Below, piece by piece: positions 1 to 7,897 of a DNA stretch of 28,610 nucleotides. Within the stretch, counting starts at the first letter, position 1. Every line of letters starts with the position of its first letter. The translations under genes were made by a program, and so were the position numbers. Source of the DNA: Gammaproteobacteria bacterium (GTDB lineage Bacteria > Pseudomonadota > Gammaproteobacteria > Enterobacterales > Alteromonadaceae); assembly GCA_027484495.1 (NCBI GenBank), contig JAIXSW010000182.1, positions 1-28,610 of the forward strand, in the 5' to 3' direction. Under the pieces are notes generated by a model. The model did not search any database, had not been told where the DNA came from, and saw nothing but the letters and a program-made list of their open reading frames with translations.

Positions 1-168
1 AAAAAATAACAGCCCCTGGCAGCTGCGGTGCTTCAGGCCGCAGCGCTGCCGCGCCAGCGTTAGCAACACGCCGGCAGCCAGCAGCAGGAAAAACAGCGCG
101 ATCCACCAGCCGTTGCGCAGCTCCCCGTCACTGTTTCTGAATAAAGTGCTGAACCTAGTTCTGAACAT
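1..168 (-). CDS. CPBP (CAAX-like) family intramembrane metalloprotease, N-terminal fragment
   Basis: The 56 codons visible before the window edge start with a short charged segment containing NSDGELRNGWW, followed by a hydrophobic helix (IALFFLLLAAGVLLTLA). In my memory of the CPBP family (Abi/CAAX-type membrane proteases), an N-terminal 'G.LRNGWW' run just before the first helix is common. The ATG at 168-166 is preceded on the minus strand by AGGA with about 7 bases of spacing, a good ribosome binding site. The catalytic EExxxR and H motifs would lie outside the window, so the family call rests on the N-terminus alone. The gene is divergent from the MaoC-like gene and shares the 155-base intergenic region with it. 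Confidence 0.55.
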   Translation of the reverse strand, partial: MFRTRFSTLFRNSDGELRNGWWIALFFLLLAAGVLLTLARQRCGLKHRSCQGLLFF

Positions 169-323
169 TGCTGATCCTGTGTCATAACAATACGCCACCA
201 TCACAAGCTAAAAGCGACAAGTTGTCAGTCGCTGAATTGTAAGCAAATCATCATTGGCCCGGCTGGGCGCTCCGGCCGAGCTCTGATAAGCTCGCTTTAC
301 TGTAAGATATTTTTGGGGATGTG

Positions 324-1205
324 ATGCAGGAAAACACTGTCAGGCTGCAGCCGTTATCAGGCCCGTTATGGCCCTTATTGTGCCGGGCCGGCTTCAGTCT
401 GTTGCGTCCGCAGCGGGATTTTGGCGCCAGCACGCGGCAGTTCCGGCATCAGCTATCTGCACCTGCAGCAGCCGCCATCAGTGCCTACCAGCAGCATTTC
501 GCCTTTGCGCCTGAAGCGGTCCCCTTGTGTTTTTATTACCCGCTGCTGCAACGGGCGCAGCTTGCCAGTATGTTGCAATGCCGCGGGCTGCGGGTCGCCG
601 GCTTGATCCATATCGATAACCAGCTGGAAGCGCTCCAGCCCCAAACTCCGCAGCAGCTTTGCAGTGGTGGCCCTGTGCAGATCCACACGGCACTGCGCAC
701 TGAGACCGACGACAAAGGCCAGTATTTGCGCGTTGAACAACAATTCTGGCAACAAGGGCAACAGGTGCTGCGCGCCAGCAGCGGCTATCTGTTAAAGAAA
801 ATCCCTCGTAGCGCTGCGCCTGTCGCAATAACGGCCGCACTACCGACGACAGAGCAGCACCACAGCGTGCTGGCACAGATCCAGACCCAACCGGATGCGG
901 CACGCCGTTATGCCCACTTATCCGGTGATTTTAATCCGATCCATTTGTGGCACTGGTCCGCACGGTTATTTGGCCAACGCCAGCCGATTTTACATGGCAT
1001 GGCGAGCGCGGCGTTGTTGTGTCAAAGCCTGCCACAACCGCTGCAGCGCCTGACCTTACGCTTTCGCAAACCGGTATATCCGGGTTCGTTGTTGCAGTTA
1101 TGCCAGATCTCAGACGGTTTATATCACCTGTATGAGGGCCAACGGCTTTGCCTCGAAGCCGAGCTGCGTTACTGGCCGGATGGTCATGCCGTCGAAACCA
1201 ATTAG
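324..1205 (+). CDS. MaoC-like (R)-hydratase / acyl dehydratase domain protein
   Basis: This is a 293-residue protein with a C-terminal hotdog domain. The MaoC hydratase signature GDFNPIH lies at about residues 201-207, with Asp202 and His207 as the expected catalytic pair, and is followed by HGM at about 224-226. This arrangement is typical of (R)-specific enoyl-CoA hydratases and of the dehydratase half of lipid beta-oxidation or fatty-acid synthesis enzymes. The N-terminal ~190 residues probably form a second, degenerate hotdog, as in the double-hotdog members. An in-frame GTG lies at 321, but ATG 324 is preferred because GGGG at 315-318 sits five bases upstream. A TAAGAT at 303-308 could be a -10 element. 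Its 3' end overlaps the next gene by about 20 bases, suggesting co-translation. The exact substrate is unknown. Confidence 0.75.
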   Translation: MQENTVRLQPLSGPLWPLLCRAGFSLLRPQRDFGASTRQFRHQLSAPAAAAISAYQQHFAFAPEAVPLCFYYPLLQRAQLASMLQCRGLRVAGLIHIDNQLEALQPQTPQQLCSGGPVQIHTALRTETDDKGQYLRVEQQFWQQGQQVLRASSGYLLKKIPRSAAPVAITAALPTTEQHHSVLAQIQTQPDAARRYAHLSGDFNPIHLWHWSARLFGQRQPILHGMASAALLCQSLPQPLQRLTLRFRKPVYPGSLLQLCQISDGLYHLYEGQRLCLEAELRYWPDGHAVETN

Positions 1206-3387
1206 CCGAGCCCTGCGGCGCTGCACGTTGGCGGGCTTGTTGTTTGCCGCCGGCGCGTTGTCAGCGGCAGAGTTGTCAGCGGAACAACCGTTAGTGCAAG
1301 CGCCGTCGCCGCTACCCCGCACCACCCTTACCGAGCTCGGTTTATTGCAACAACAAACCGAGCAACAACAAGCACTGCCGGTCTATCCACTGGCGTATTT
1401 TTTTCAGCCCGAGCAATTCAGCGATCTCCGCTTAACTAAACCGCTACTGTCGCCGGACGGCCAATGGCTGTTGTATTGGCGCCAGCAAGGCTTTAGTTAC
1501 TGGTTATGTCGCAGCCGTGGCGACGGCGAGGAACAGGTGCTGTTGAAACAACGCCAACCCCCGCCGCCATTGCTGGTATTCAGCAATGACCAACAAGGCG
1601 TGTGGCTCGGCGCTGCCGATCAGCTGCAGTATCTGGATCTGAACCGAAAACAGCTGCGGACCCTGTGGCAACCGGGTTTTGCCCTGCCCGGTTCGAAACA
1701 ATTACCCGGCAAATCAGCCGTGTCGATGCTGCAACTCAGCAGTCACGGCGGCATTTTGCAGTGGCAGCGCGACAGCCATGCTGCTGTTGACTACCAGTAC
1801 TGGCTGGTCAATGCACAAAGCACCGCGCGGTTGCTGCATCAACAAACACGGCCGCTACAACAGCTTTGGCTCAACAGTGAGGCCAAACCCGAGCTCCTGC
1901 TGCAGTTCAGCGGCAACCGTTTTGATACCGAAATACAAACCAGGCCGACCGCCAATCAACAGTTTCAACCGTTGTTATTGTGCCCGGCACCAGCGCGTTG
2001 TGTGCCGCTGGCCCGGCACAATCACACGGGCCACTGGTGGCTGCTCAGCGATCTGCAGCGCGACGGCCTGAGTTTATTGCAGCTGGGCGCCGATGGCCGT
2101 CCGGTTTGGCTAACCGCACCAGAAGCCGATGCCACTGCGCGCCAGCCTGATCTTAGCAATGTGCTGTTTAGCGCCAGCGGTGACTTGCTGGCCAGCGCCC
2201 GGCTGACCGATCAACTGCGCTGGGAAGGCCATACCGCGGCCTGGCAGCAATTATTGCAACAGGTACAGGCGCTGGCGCCGACCGGCTCGATGCAGCTGCA
2301 ACTGGCGGCACAAAACCAGGTTTTGCTGGTCAGTTTCAGCTTCAGTGACCGCCAGCAACCACAGCACTGGCGGGTACAAATCAGCCCGCAAGGCCAACTG
2401 CAACAGGCACAGCCGCTGCAGCTGACACCACGACGCCAGGAAAGGCCCGGGGTACCGGCACACCTGCTGGTATGGCCGGGCCGTGATGGTGAGGCGATCC
2501 CCGGTTATGTTTATTTGCCGCCGGGACGGCCGCTGGCGCAATCGCCAATCATCGCTTTGCCGCATGGCGGTCCGTTTGAACAAAGCAGACCGGACTTTAA
2601 CGCGCTGGTGCAACTGCTGGTTAATCACGGTTTTATTGTACTGCAACCAAATTACCGCAGTTCCACCGGGTTTGGCCGGCGTTTTATCACATTGGCGCGC
2701 GGCGATTTTGGTCAGCATAATCCGGCGTTGCAGGATGTCCTCAGCGGCCTGGACTGGCTGCTCAAGCACGGTATCGGCGATGCGCAGCAACAAGCGATGA
2801 TCGGCCATTCATTTGGCGCTTATCTGACGCTGCAAGGCCTTAGTTTAGAGCCGCAACGGTTTCGCTTTGGTCTGGCGCTGGCGGCACCGGTCGATCTGGC
2901 AGCCACGCTGCAGCGCTATGTGCCGCAAGCCGCTACGCCCGCGCAACAACGTCCGCTCGGCCTTGAACTCAATGACTTTGGGGTGCGTTGGCAAGATCCG
3001 GCATGGCAACAACAATTGCGCCGCGAAGCGCCGCTGACGCAGGCCGACCAAATTCAGCGCCCGCTGTATTTATGGGCCGGCGGACTGGATGATCGGATCG
3101 ATGCCGGCACAGTGTTGCAATATCAGCAGGTATTACAACAGCTGGAAAAGCCGGTACGGCTGTGGCTGGATCCTAACGCCGGCCATCAACCGCACAGCCT
3201 ATTATCGCGCCAGTTGCAGCTCTATCTGACGGCCAGCATCAGCCTGACGCACCTGAAGAGCGCCGCGCCATTATTGCCGGCGCCGGCGATGGAACATCAA
3301 GGATTATCGCTGCAACAGGCCAGCCTGGAAGATTTGGACCAACAACTGCAGGCGTTAGAAATTATGCTGCCACCCAATGCAAATTAA
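1186..3387 (+). CDS. Secreted S9-family (prolyl oligopeptidase-like) alpha/beta hydrolase
   Basis: The 733-residue product (from ATG 1186) starts with a basic segment and a hydrophobic core ending in ALSA-AE, a Sec signal peptide, so it probably acts in the periplasm. The middle ~400 residues look like a beta-propeller, beginning near 'LSPDGQWLLY'. The C-terminal ~260 residues are a classical S9 catalytic domain: HGGP oxyanion loop, NYRSSTGFGRRF, nucleophile GHSFGAY (Ser about 542), GGLDDRI (Asp about 635) and AGHQ (His about 667). All three members of the triad are present. Longer starts at 1132 and 1180 exist, but 1186 leaves a compact signal peptide and overlaps the MaoC-like gene by only 20 bases. 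The C-terminus carries about 60 Gln/Leu-rich residues beyond the triad. Substrates are probably short peptides or dipeptides. Confidence 0.85.
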   Translation: MPSKPISRALRRCTLAGLLFAAGALSAAELSAEQPLVQAPSPLPRTTLTELGLLQQQTEQQQALPVYPLAYFFQPEQFSDLRLTKPLLSPDGQWLLYWRQQGFSYWLCRSRGDGEEQVLLKQRQPPPPLLVFSNDQQGVWLGAADQLQYLDLNRKQLRTLWQPGFALPGSKQLPGKSAVSMLQLSSHGGILQWQRDSHAAVDYQYWLVNAQSTARLLHQQTRPLQQLWLNSEAKPELLLQFSGNRFDTEIQTRPTANQQFQPLLLCPAPARCVPLARHNHTGHWWLLSDLQRDGLSLLQLGADGRPVWLTAPEADATARQPDLSNVLFSASGDLLASARLTDQLRWEGHTAAWQQLLQQVQALAPTGSMQLQLAAQNQVLLVSFSFSDRQQPQHWRVQISPQGQLQQAQPLQLTPRRQERPGVPAHLLVWPGRDGEAIPGYVYLPPGRPLAQSPIIALPHGGPFEQSRPDFNALVQLLVNHGFIVLQPNYRSSTGFGRRFITLARGDFGQHNPALQDVLSGLDWLLKHGIGDAQQQAMIGHSFGAYLTLQGLSLEPQRFRFGLALAAPVDLAATLQRYVPQAATPAQQRPLGLELNDFGVRWQDPAWQQQLRREAPLTQADQIQRPLYLWAGGLDDRIDAGTVLQYQQVLQQLEKPVRLWLDPNAGHQPHSLLSRQLQLYLTASISLTHLKSAAPLLPAPAMEHQGLSLQQASLEDLDQQLQALEIMLPPNAN

Positions 3388-3482
3388 CAGTTAATTAACT
3401 ACGCTATGCTTCGTGCGGATCAGAGTATCCGCAGCGAACTGCCGGGCACATGGAGTGCCCGCCTGCTCACAAGGACACAGTG

Positions 3483-4016
3483 ATGACGCCGAACTTTCAT
3501 TTTTTTGCTGTCGCCGTGCTGGTGGCCGCGCCCGCCATGGCACAGGTTGAACAATTTAACGTCGCTCAGTGCGCACAGCTCCAGCTGGCACTGGAGCAAA
3601 ATCGTGAGCTGCAACGCCGCGGCTACCGGTTGAAACAAGAGCTGAAAATCAAAGGGCAACAAGCCCAGCTGGAACTGCAGTTACACTATCATTGCCAGCA
3701 ACCCGCAGAAAAAACACCGCCATCGGCCCGGCAGCGTGCGCGCCGCGAATCTGCTAAACGTCCGCCAGTGGCCCCGATGCGCGCACCAACAAAAACTCCC
3801 GCTGCGCCCGGACTGCAAATCTCAGAGATCCAGGTGAAATCGCCTTATCAGGGCGCCAAACTGACGGCCTGGCTCATGTTTTACCAGGCGCCTTTTTATT
3901 GTTATGGCGTGCGCGAAACCGCGCGGATCCGCCAATGTGTCGAACAACGCCAGCAAGCACAGCAACAATTTGAACAACAATATGCCGGACCGGCCAACGG
4001 CATACACAGACCATGA
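3483..4016 (+). CDS. Unrecognised periplasmic protein, Gln-rich, four cysteines
   Basis: I do not recognise this 177-residue protein. From ATG 3483 (AAGGA at 3471-3475, seven bases upstream) it opens with a clear signal peptide ending AMA-Q. The mature part has a Gln/Leu-rich, probably helical stretch (about residues 20-75), a Pro/Ala/Lys/Arg-rich linker (about 75-110) and a more ordered C-terminal segment with YCYG. It closes with another Gln-rich, coiled-coil-like helix. Four cysteines occur in the mature protein (QCAQ, HCQQ, YCYG, QCVE), an even number that would allow two disulphides in the periplasm. A candidate weak promoter (TATGCT at 3405-3410) lies in the 95-base gap upstream. No function is assigned. 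Confidence 0.6.
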   Translation: MTPNFHFFAVAVLVAAPAMAQVEQFNVAQCAQLQLALEQNRELQRRGYRLKQELKIKGQQAQLELQLHYHCQQPAEKTPPSARQRARRESAKRPPVAPMRAPTKTPAAPGLQISEIQVKSPYQGAKLTAWLMFYQAPFYCYGVRETARIRQCVEQRQQAQQQFEQQYAGPANGIHRP

Positions 4017-4017
4017 C

Positions 4018-4046
4018 TTGTCTGACCAGTGACAGTCAGATATGCT
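4018..4046 (+). promoter_or_regulatory. Sigma-70-type promoter for the DUF4442 gene with an inverted repeat in the spacer
   Basis: TTGTCT (4018-4023) and TATGCT (4041-4046) are separated by exactly 17 bases and lie just upstream of the DUF4442 ATG at 4077. The end of the spacer and the edge of the -35 box form an inverted repeat, TCTGAC (4021-4026) with GTCAGA (4035-4040), which could be an operator. The assignment is by eye. Confidence 0.5.
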
Positions 4047-4076
4047 GTGGACCGGTATTTTCTTTGCGGAGTTGTG

Positions 4077-4565
4077 ATGAAAGTCACTATTAAACAAGCC
4101 CAGCGCATGTTGTTCTGGTTCGGACTGCGGTATATCCCGCTGATCGGTTTTTGCAGCCCGACGATCCGCGAGATGTCGGATAACCATCTGGCGGTCAGCA
4201 TGCCGCACAACTGGCGCACCAAGAACCATCTGGGCAGTATCTATTTTGGCGCGTTGGCCATTGGCGCCGATTTAGCCGGCGCTTTTCTGGTATTCAGCAA
4301 AGCGCGGGAACGCGGCATCAACGCCAATTTTGCTTTTAAAGACGTGAAAGGCGAATTTTTAAAACGACCGGAAGCTGAAGTCTGGTTTCGCAGCAATGAC
4401 GGCGCACTGATCGACGCCATGATGGACGAATCCATTGCCACCGGGCAGCGCATCAATAAAACGGTCAGCATCACAGTGACCTGCCCATCGCTGCACGGCG
4501 ATGAACCGATGGCGAATTTCGCGCTGACGCTATCGGTCAAAGCCACTGCCAAAAAAGCCGGTTAA
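4077..4565 (+). CDS. DUF4442 hotdog-fold protein, putative acyl-CoA thioesterase
   Basis: This 162-residue protein matches the DUF4442 branch of the hotdog thioesterase superfamily. It has an N-terminal segment ending LRYIPLIGF, then NWRTKNHLGSIYFGALAIGADLAGA, which resembles the PaaI/DUF4442 active-site helix, and a beta-rich C-terminal half. The ATG at 4077 follows CGGAG at 4067-4071 with five bases of spacing. A longer frame from 4029 would run through the likely promoter and is rejected. It has its own promoter-like sequence (4018-4046), so it may be expressed separately from the upstream periplasmic protein. Members of this family are thought to hydrolyse acyl-CoAs, but the substrate cannot be read from the sequence. 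The stop codon lies inside a hairpin. Confidence 0.75.
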   Translation: MKVTIKQAQRMLFWFGLRYIPLIGFCSPTIREMSDNHLAVSMPHNWRTKNHLGSIYFGALAIGADLAGAFLVFSKARERGINANFAFKDVKGEFLKRPEAEVWFRSNDGALIDAMMDESIATGQRINKTVSITVTCPSLHGDEPMANFALTLSVKATAKKAG

Positions 4566-4571
4566 ACCGGC
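4551..4571 (-). terminator. Hairpin with A6/T6 tract, terminator-like on the minus strand
   Basis: A6 at 4551-4556 is followed by the inverted repeat GCCGGT-taa-ACCGGC (4557-4571), which contains the DUF4442 stop codon. On the minus strand this reads as a GC stem followed by TTTTTT, the intrinsic-terminator order. On the plus strand there is no T-run after the stem. No minus-strand gene lies directly upstream of it, so its role is uncertain. Confidence 0.4.
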
Positions 4572-4614
4572 ACTGCCACGACCTTCAGCGCGTTGTCGCC
4601 GCTCTGTGCAGTAA

Positions 4615-4643
4615 TTGCAGCAGGCGGCAGTTCTGCGTACACT
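4615..4643 (+). promoter_or_regulatory. Sigma-70-type promoter for gmk
   Basis: TTGCAG (4615-4620) and TACACT (4638-4643) are spaced by 17 bases, in the only gap between the DUF4442 gene and gmk. The gmk start is about 40 bases downstream. No mapping data are available; the call is by consensus. Confidence 0.5.
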
Positions 4644-4684
4644 GCGGTTTTTGTTGGCAGAGCACCTTTTCAGAGAATTCCCGC

Positions 4685-5317
4685 ATGCAACACTTACCCG
4701 GCAACCTGTTTATTCTGTCTGCGCCAAGCGGTGCCGGCAAATCCAGCCTGATCAATGCGTTACTGGCACAACATCAGGACATGCAACTCAGTGTGTCCCA
4801 CACGACCCGGGCCCCCAGACCGGGCGAAACCGATGGGGTGCATTATCATTTTGTCAGTGTTGAACAGTTCAAACAGTTGATTGCCGATGGTGTTTTTCTG
4901 GAATGGGCCGAAGTATTCGGTAATTTTTATGGTACTTCGCGCCGTGCTATCGAAACCGAGCTGGCTAAAGGTCGCGATGTGTTCCTGGATATCGACTGGC
5001 AAGGCGCGCAGCAGATCCGGCCACAAGTGCCAGGTGTGTTATCGGTGTTTATTCTGCCGCCGAGCGTGGCTGAACTGGAAAAACGCCTGAATAACCGCGG
5101 CACCGACAGCGCGGAAATTATCGCCAAGCGGATGGCGCAGGCCCAAAGCGAGATCAGCCATGTCACTGAATATGATTATGTTTTAATCAATGATGACTTT
5201 CAGCAGTGTCTGCAGCAGTTTGCCGCTGTGGTGCTCAGCCAGCGCCTGACGCTCGCCAAGCAACAACAGAAGCAACCAGCCTTGTTTGCCAGCCTGTTGG
5301 CTACATCGGCAAAATAG
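4685..5317 (+). CDS. gmk: Guanylate kinase
   Basis: This is a 210-residue guanylate kinase, close to the 207 residues of the E. coli enzyme. It transfers phosphate from ATP to GMP (or dGMP) in the cytosol, feeding GTP and (p)ppGpp synthesis. The P-loop APSGAGKSS is at about residues 13-21. The GMP-binding region follows (SHTTRAPRPGETDGVHYHF), then the DIDWQGA segment and a lid containing RMAQAQSEI. The start ATG 4685 gives the expected N-terminus. It heads the conserved gmk-rpoZ-spoT order, which links purine nucleotide supply, RNA polymerase and the stringent response. A second promoter for rpoZ is nested in its 3' end. Confidence 0.97.
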   Translation: MQHLPGNLFILSAPSGAGKSSLINALLAQHQDMQLSVSHTTRAPRPGETDGVHYHFVSVEQFKQLIADGVFLEWAEVFGNFYGTSRRAIETELAKGRDVFLDIDWQGAQQIRPQVPGVLSVFILPPSVAELEKRLNNRGTDSAEIIAKRMAQAQSEISHVTEYDYVLINDDFQQCLQQFAAVVLSQRLTLAKQQQKQPALFASLLATSAK

Positions 5318-5325
5318 CGTACACT
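5297..5325 (+). promoter_or_regulatory. Candidate promoter for rpoZ
   Basis: TTGGCT (5297-5302) and TACACT (5320-5325) have a 17-base spacer and overlap the end of gmk. The rpoZ ATG lies 41 bases further on. The -10 hexamer is identical to that proposed for gmk. Confidence 0.45.
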
Positions 5326-5365
5326 AACCGGCTTTGAACGAATCAGTCTTATCCCGGAGTGCAAA

Positions 5366-5641
5366 ATGGCGCGCGTAACAGTCGAAGATGCAGTAAATAA
5401 AATTGGTAATCGTTTTGACCTGATCCTGGTCGCTTCACGCCGCGCACGTCAGCTCTCGGTAGAAGGCAAAGAAGCAATGGTCGACATCGAAAACGACAAA
5501 TGCACCGTAGTTGCGTTGCGCGAAATCGAAAAAGGCCTGATCACTGCTGACATCCTGGACCAACAGGAACGTCGCGATCAACTGCAACAAGAAGCTTCAG
5601 AAATGGCTGCTGTTGCTGCCATCATCGGTTCAGATCACTAA
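5366..5641 (+). CDS. rpoZ: DNA-directed RNA polymerase subunit omega
   Basis: The 91-residue product is the same length as E. coli omega and starts MARVTVEDAVNKIGNRFDL, the family signature. The conserved helix follows (VASRRARQL, then DKCTVVALREIEKGLI). Omega binds the C-terminal region of beta-prime, helps polymerase assembly and forms part of ppGpp site 1. The N-terminal residues after Met (ARV) that contribute to that site are present. GGAG at 5356-5359 is six bases before the ATG. It sits between gmk and spoT as in most Gammaproteobacteria. Confidence 0.97.
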   Translation: MARVTVEDAVNKIGNRFDLILVASRRARQLSVEGKEAMVDIENDKCTVVALREIEKGLITADILDQQERRDQLQQEASEMAAVAAIIGSDH

Positions 5642-5664
5642 GTTCTGCTGATCTAAAGCCGTGT

Positions 5665-5686
5665 GCCAACGGGGCCTCCCGTTGGC
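5665..5686 (+). terminator. Nine-base-pair hairpin between rpoZ and spoT (attenuator or weak terminator)
   Basis: GCCAACGGG (5665-5673) pairs perfectly with CCCGTTGGC (5678-5686) around a GCCT loop. The following sequence is AAGCCTTTAAAA, not a strong T-run, so complete termination is doubtful. It may set the rpoZ/spoT expression ratio or protect the rpoZ mRNA end. Confidence 0.45.
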
Positions 5687-5762
5687 AAGCCTTTAAAATC
5701 CACGTATATTTGAGCTTGTAAGCGGATATTGCCCTGATATCCGGATCCGGAGTCTCATCACT

Positions 5763-7892
5763 GTGTATTTATTCGAAGGTCTGAAACAACAGATCAGTGC
5801 GTACTTGCCGCCTGAGCAGGTTGCCCTGGTGCAACAGGCCTACATGCTTGCGCGCGATGCCCACGCCCCGCAGTTCCGCTCCAGTGGTGAACCTTATATT
5901 ACCCACCCGGTGGCCGTGACCAGCATTCTGGCTGACATGCGGATGGACCACGAAACGCTGATGGCCGCCCTGTGCCACGACGTGATCGAAGATACTGAAT
6001 TCAACTATGATGATCTGCACCAGCGTTTTGGCGCCACTGTGGCCGAACTGGTGCAGGGTGTATCGAAACTCGATAAAGTAAAATTCAAAGATATCAAAGA
6101 GTTCGAAGTCACCAACCTGCAGAAAATGTTTCTGGCGATGACGCAGGACATTCGGGTGATCCTGATCAAACTGGCCGATCGCACGCACAATATGCGCACC
6201 ATCGGCGCGTTAAAACCAGAGAAACGCCGCCGTATCGCCCGCGAAACGCTGGAACTCTACGCGCCTATCGCCAATCGCCTCGGTATTCACAACATCAAAA
6301 ATGAACTGGAAGACTGGGGTTTTCGCGCCTTATATCCGATGCGTTACCGCGCACTGGAAACTGCAGTCAAACAGGCACGTGGCAATCGCAGCGAAATCAT
6401 CGATAAAATTCAAAATGAAATCTCTGCCCGCATTCGCGACGCCGGCATCAGTGCTGATGTCACAGGCCGGGAAAAACACCTGTACAGCATCTACCGCAAG
6501 ATGAAAAGCAAAGAGCTGATGTTCAACGATGTAATGGACATTTACGGCTTCCGCGTCATCGTCGACAGTGTCGATTCCTGTTATCGCGTGCTGGGGGTCG
6601 TGCACAACCTGTACAAGCCGATTGAGATCCGCTTTAAAGATTACATCGCCATCCCGAAACAAAACGGCTATCAGTCGCTGCATACTTCGCTGGTGGGCCC
6701 GCATGGCATTCCGGTCGAGATCCAGATGCGCACCCGTGATATGGATGAGATGGCCGACAACGGCATCGCTGCGCACTGGAAATACAAAAAGTCCGGCGAA
6801 CAAGGCGACAGTGCCGCGCAAATCCGCGCCCGCCGCTGGATGCAAAGCCTGCTGGAAATTCAGCAAAGCGCCGGCAACAGCTACGATTTTGTCGAAAACG
6901 TCAAAACAGAACTGTACCCGGATGAGCTGTATGTCTTTACGCCTAAGGGCAAAATTGTCGAATTACCGATTGGCGCCAACGCCGTTGATTTTGCCTATGC
7001 CGTGCATACCGATATTGGTAACCGCTGTGTTGGCGTGCGCGTCGACCGCAAACCTTACCCGCTGACCAAAGCGCTGGAAACCGGCCAGACCGTTGAGATC
7101 ATTACCAGTCCGGGTGGCAAACCCAATGCCAGCTGGCTGAACTACGTCGTGACCAGCCGCGCCATTATGGGCATCCGTAATTTCCTGAAAAAACAGCAAC
7201 AAAGCGAAGCTGTGGCGCTGGGTAAACGCCTGCTCGGTTCGGCTCTGGGTGAAGTGAAAATTGAAACCATTGCGCCGGAGCGGGTCGATCGGGTACTGGC
7301 ACATACGACGAAAAAAACCCTCGACGAGTTATATGCGGATATTGGCCTGGGCAACCAGTTGCCGATCGCCGTGGCGCGCCGGTTGCTCGGCGAATTTGAT
7401 GAAGCCAGCAGCGTCGCACAGACACCGGCTGATGGCAGCCTGCCGTCCAGAGTCAAGGCCGTTATTGTCGGCTCGGAAGGGTTACTGACCACCTTTGCCA
7501 AATGTTGCCGGCCTATTCCGGGCGACCCAATCGCCGCCAGTGCGTCTCCGGGTAAGGGCCTGAACGTGCACCGTGCCGAGTGCCGCAATATCCGCGGCTG
7601 GGAAAAAGAGCCGGGCAAATATTTCCCGGTGAAATGGGACAAAACCGGTGATAAACAATTTCTGGTCGATATCCGCGTATTTATCGTAAATAAACAAGGC
7701 ATGCTGGCCAAACTGACCACAGTGATTGCGTCGCAGGACTCCAATATTCAGGATTTAGCGACCGACGATCGCGATTCCGGCGATTACGTGATAAAAATCA
7801 CTTTATCGGTACGCGACCGTATTCATCTGGCCAATGTTATGCGTAAAATCCGGGTCACGCCGGATGTGATTAAAGTATACAGAAGGAAGTAA
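5763..7892 (+). CDS. spoT: Bifunctional (p)ppGpp synthetase/hydrolase SpoT
   Basis: The 709-residue protein aligns by memory along the whole E. coli SpoT (702 residues). The HD hydrolase domain is at about 20-200, with RSSGEPYITHP and the metal-binding His72-Asp73 in ALCHDVIEDT, plus KLADRTHNMRT. The synthetase domain (about 230-350) contains GREKHLYSIY, MDIYGFRVIV and KDYIAIPKQNGYQSLHT. A TGS domain follows at about 385-450 (ELYVFTPKGKIVELP). The C-terminal CC/ACT region ends HLANVMRKIRVTPDVIKV. The start is GTG 5763 with GGAG at 5749-5752; the resulting MYLFE N-terminus matches E. coli. The hydrolase residues appear intact; whether the synthetase half is strong or weak cannot be read by eye. 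The ridA gene begins six bases after its stop. Confidence 0.97.
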   Translation: MYLFEGLKQQISAYLPPEQVALVQQAYMLARDAHAPQFRSSGEPYITHPVAVTSILADMRMDHETLMAALCHDVIEDTEFNYDDLHQRFGATVAELVQGVSKLDKVKFKDIKEFEVTNLQKMFLAMTQDIRVILIKLADRTHNMRTIGALKPEKRRRIARETLELYAPIANRLGIHNIKNELEDWGFRALYPMRYRALETAVKQARGNRSEIIDKIQNEISARIRDAGISADVTGREKHLYSIYRKMKSKELMFNDVMDIYGFRVIVDSVDSCYRVLGVVHNLYKPIEIRFKDYIAIPKQNGYQSLHTSLVGPHGIPVEIQMRTRDMDEMADNGIAAHWKYKKSGEQGDSAAQIRARRWMQSLLEIQQSAGNSYDFVENVKTELYPDELYVFTPKGKIVELPIGANAVDFAYAVHTDIGNRCVGVRVDRKPYPLTKALETGQTVEIITSPGGKPNASWLNYVVTSRAIMGIRNFLKKQQQSEAVALGKRLLGSALGEVKIETIAPERVDRVLAHTTKKTLDELYADIGLGNQLPIAVARRLLGEFDEASSVAQTPADGSLPSRVKAVIVGSEGLLTTFAKCCRPIPGDPIAASASPGKGLNVHRAECRNIRGWEKEPGKYFPVKWDKTGDKQFLVDIRVFIVNKQGMLAKLTTVIASQDSNIQDLATDDRDSGDYVIKITLSVRDRIHLANVMRKIRVTPDVIKVYRRK

Positions 7893-7897
7893 CTACG

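Noticed and set aside
478..903. Long antisense open frame opposite the MaoC-like gene
   Set aside because: No recognisable domain or RBS, and the plus strand holds the MaoC motif with catalytic residues; GC-rich DNA gives such shadows.
7142..7744. 200-codon antisense open frame inside spoT
   Set aside because: Low-complexity Arg/Ser-rich translation with no start context; the sense strand is conserved SpoT.
7875..7880. GTATAC near the end of spoT as another GntR operator
   Set aside because: The flanks are not symmetric and it lies inside coding sequence; it shows that the hexamer alone is weak evidence.
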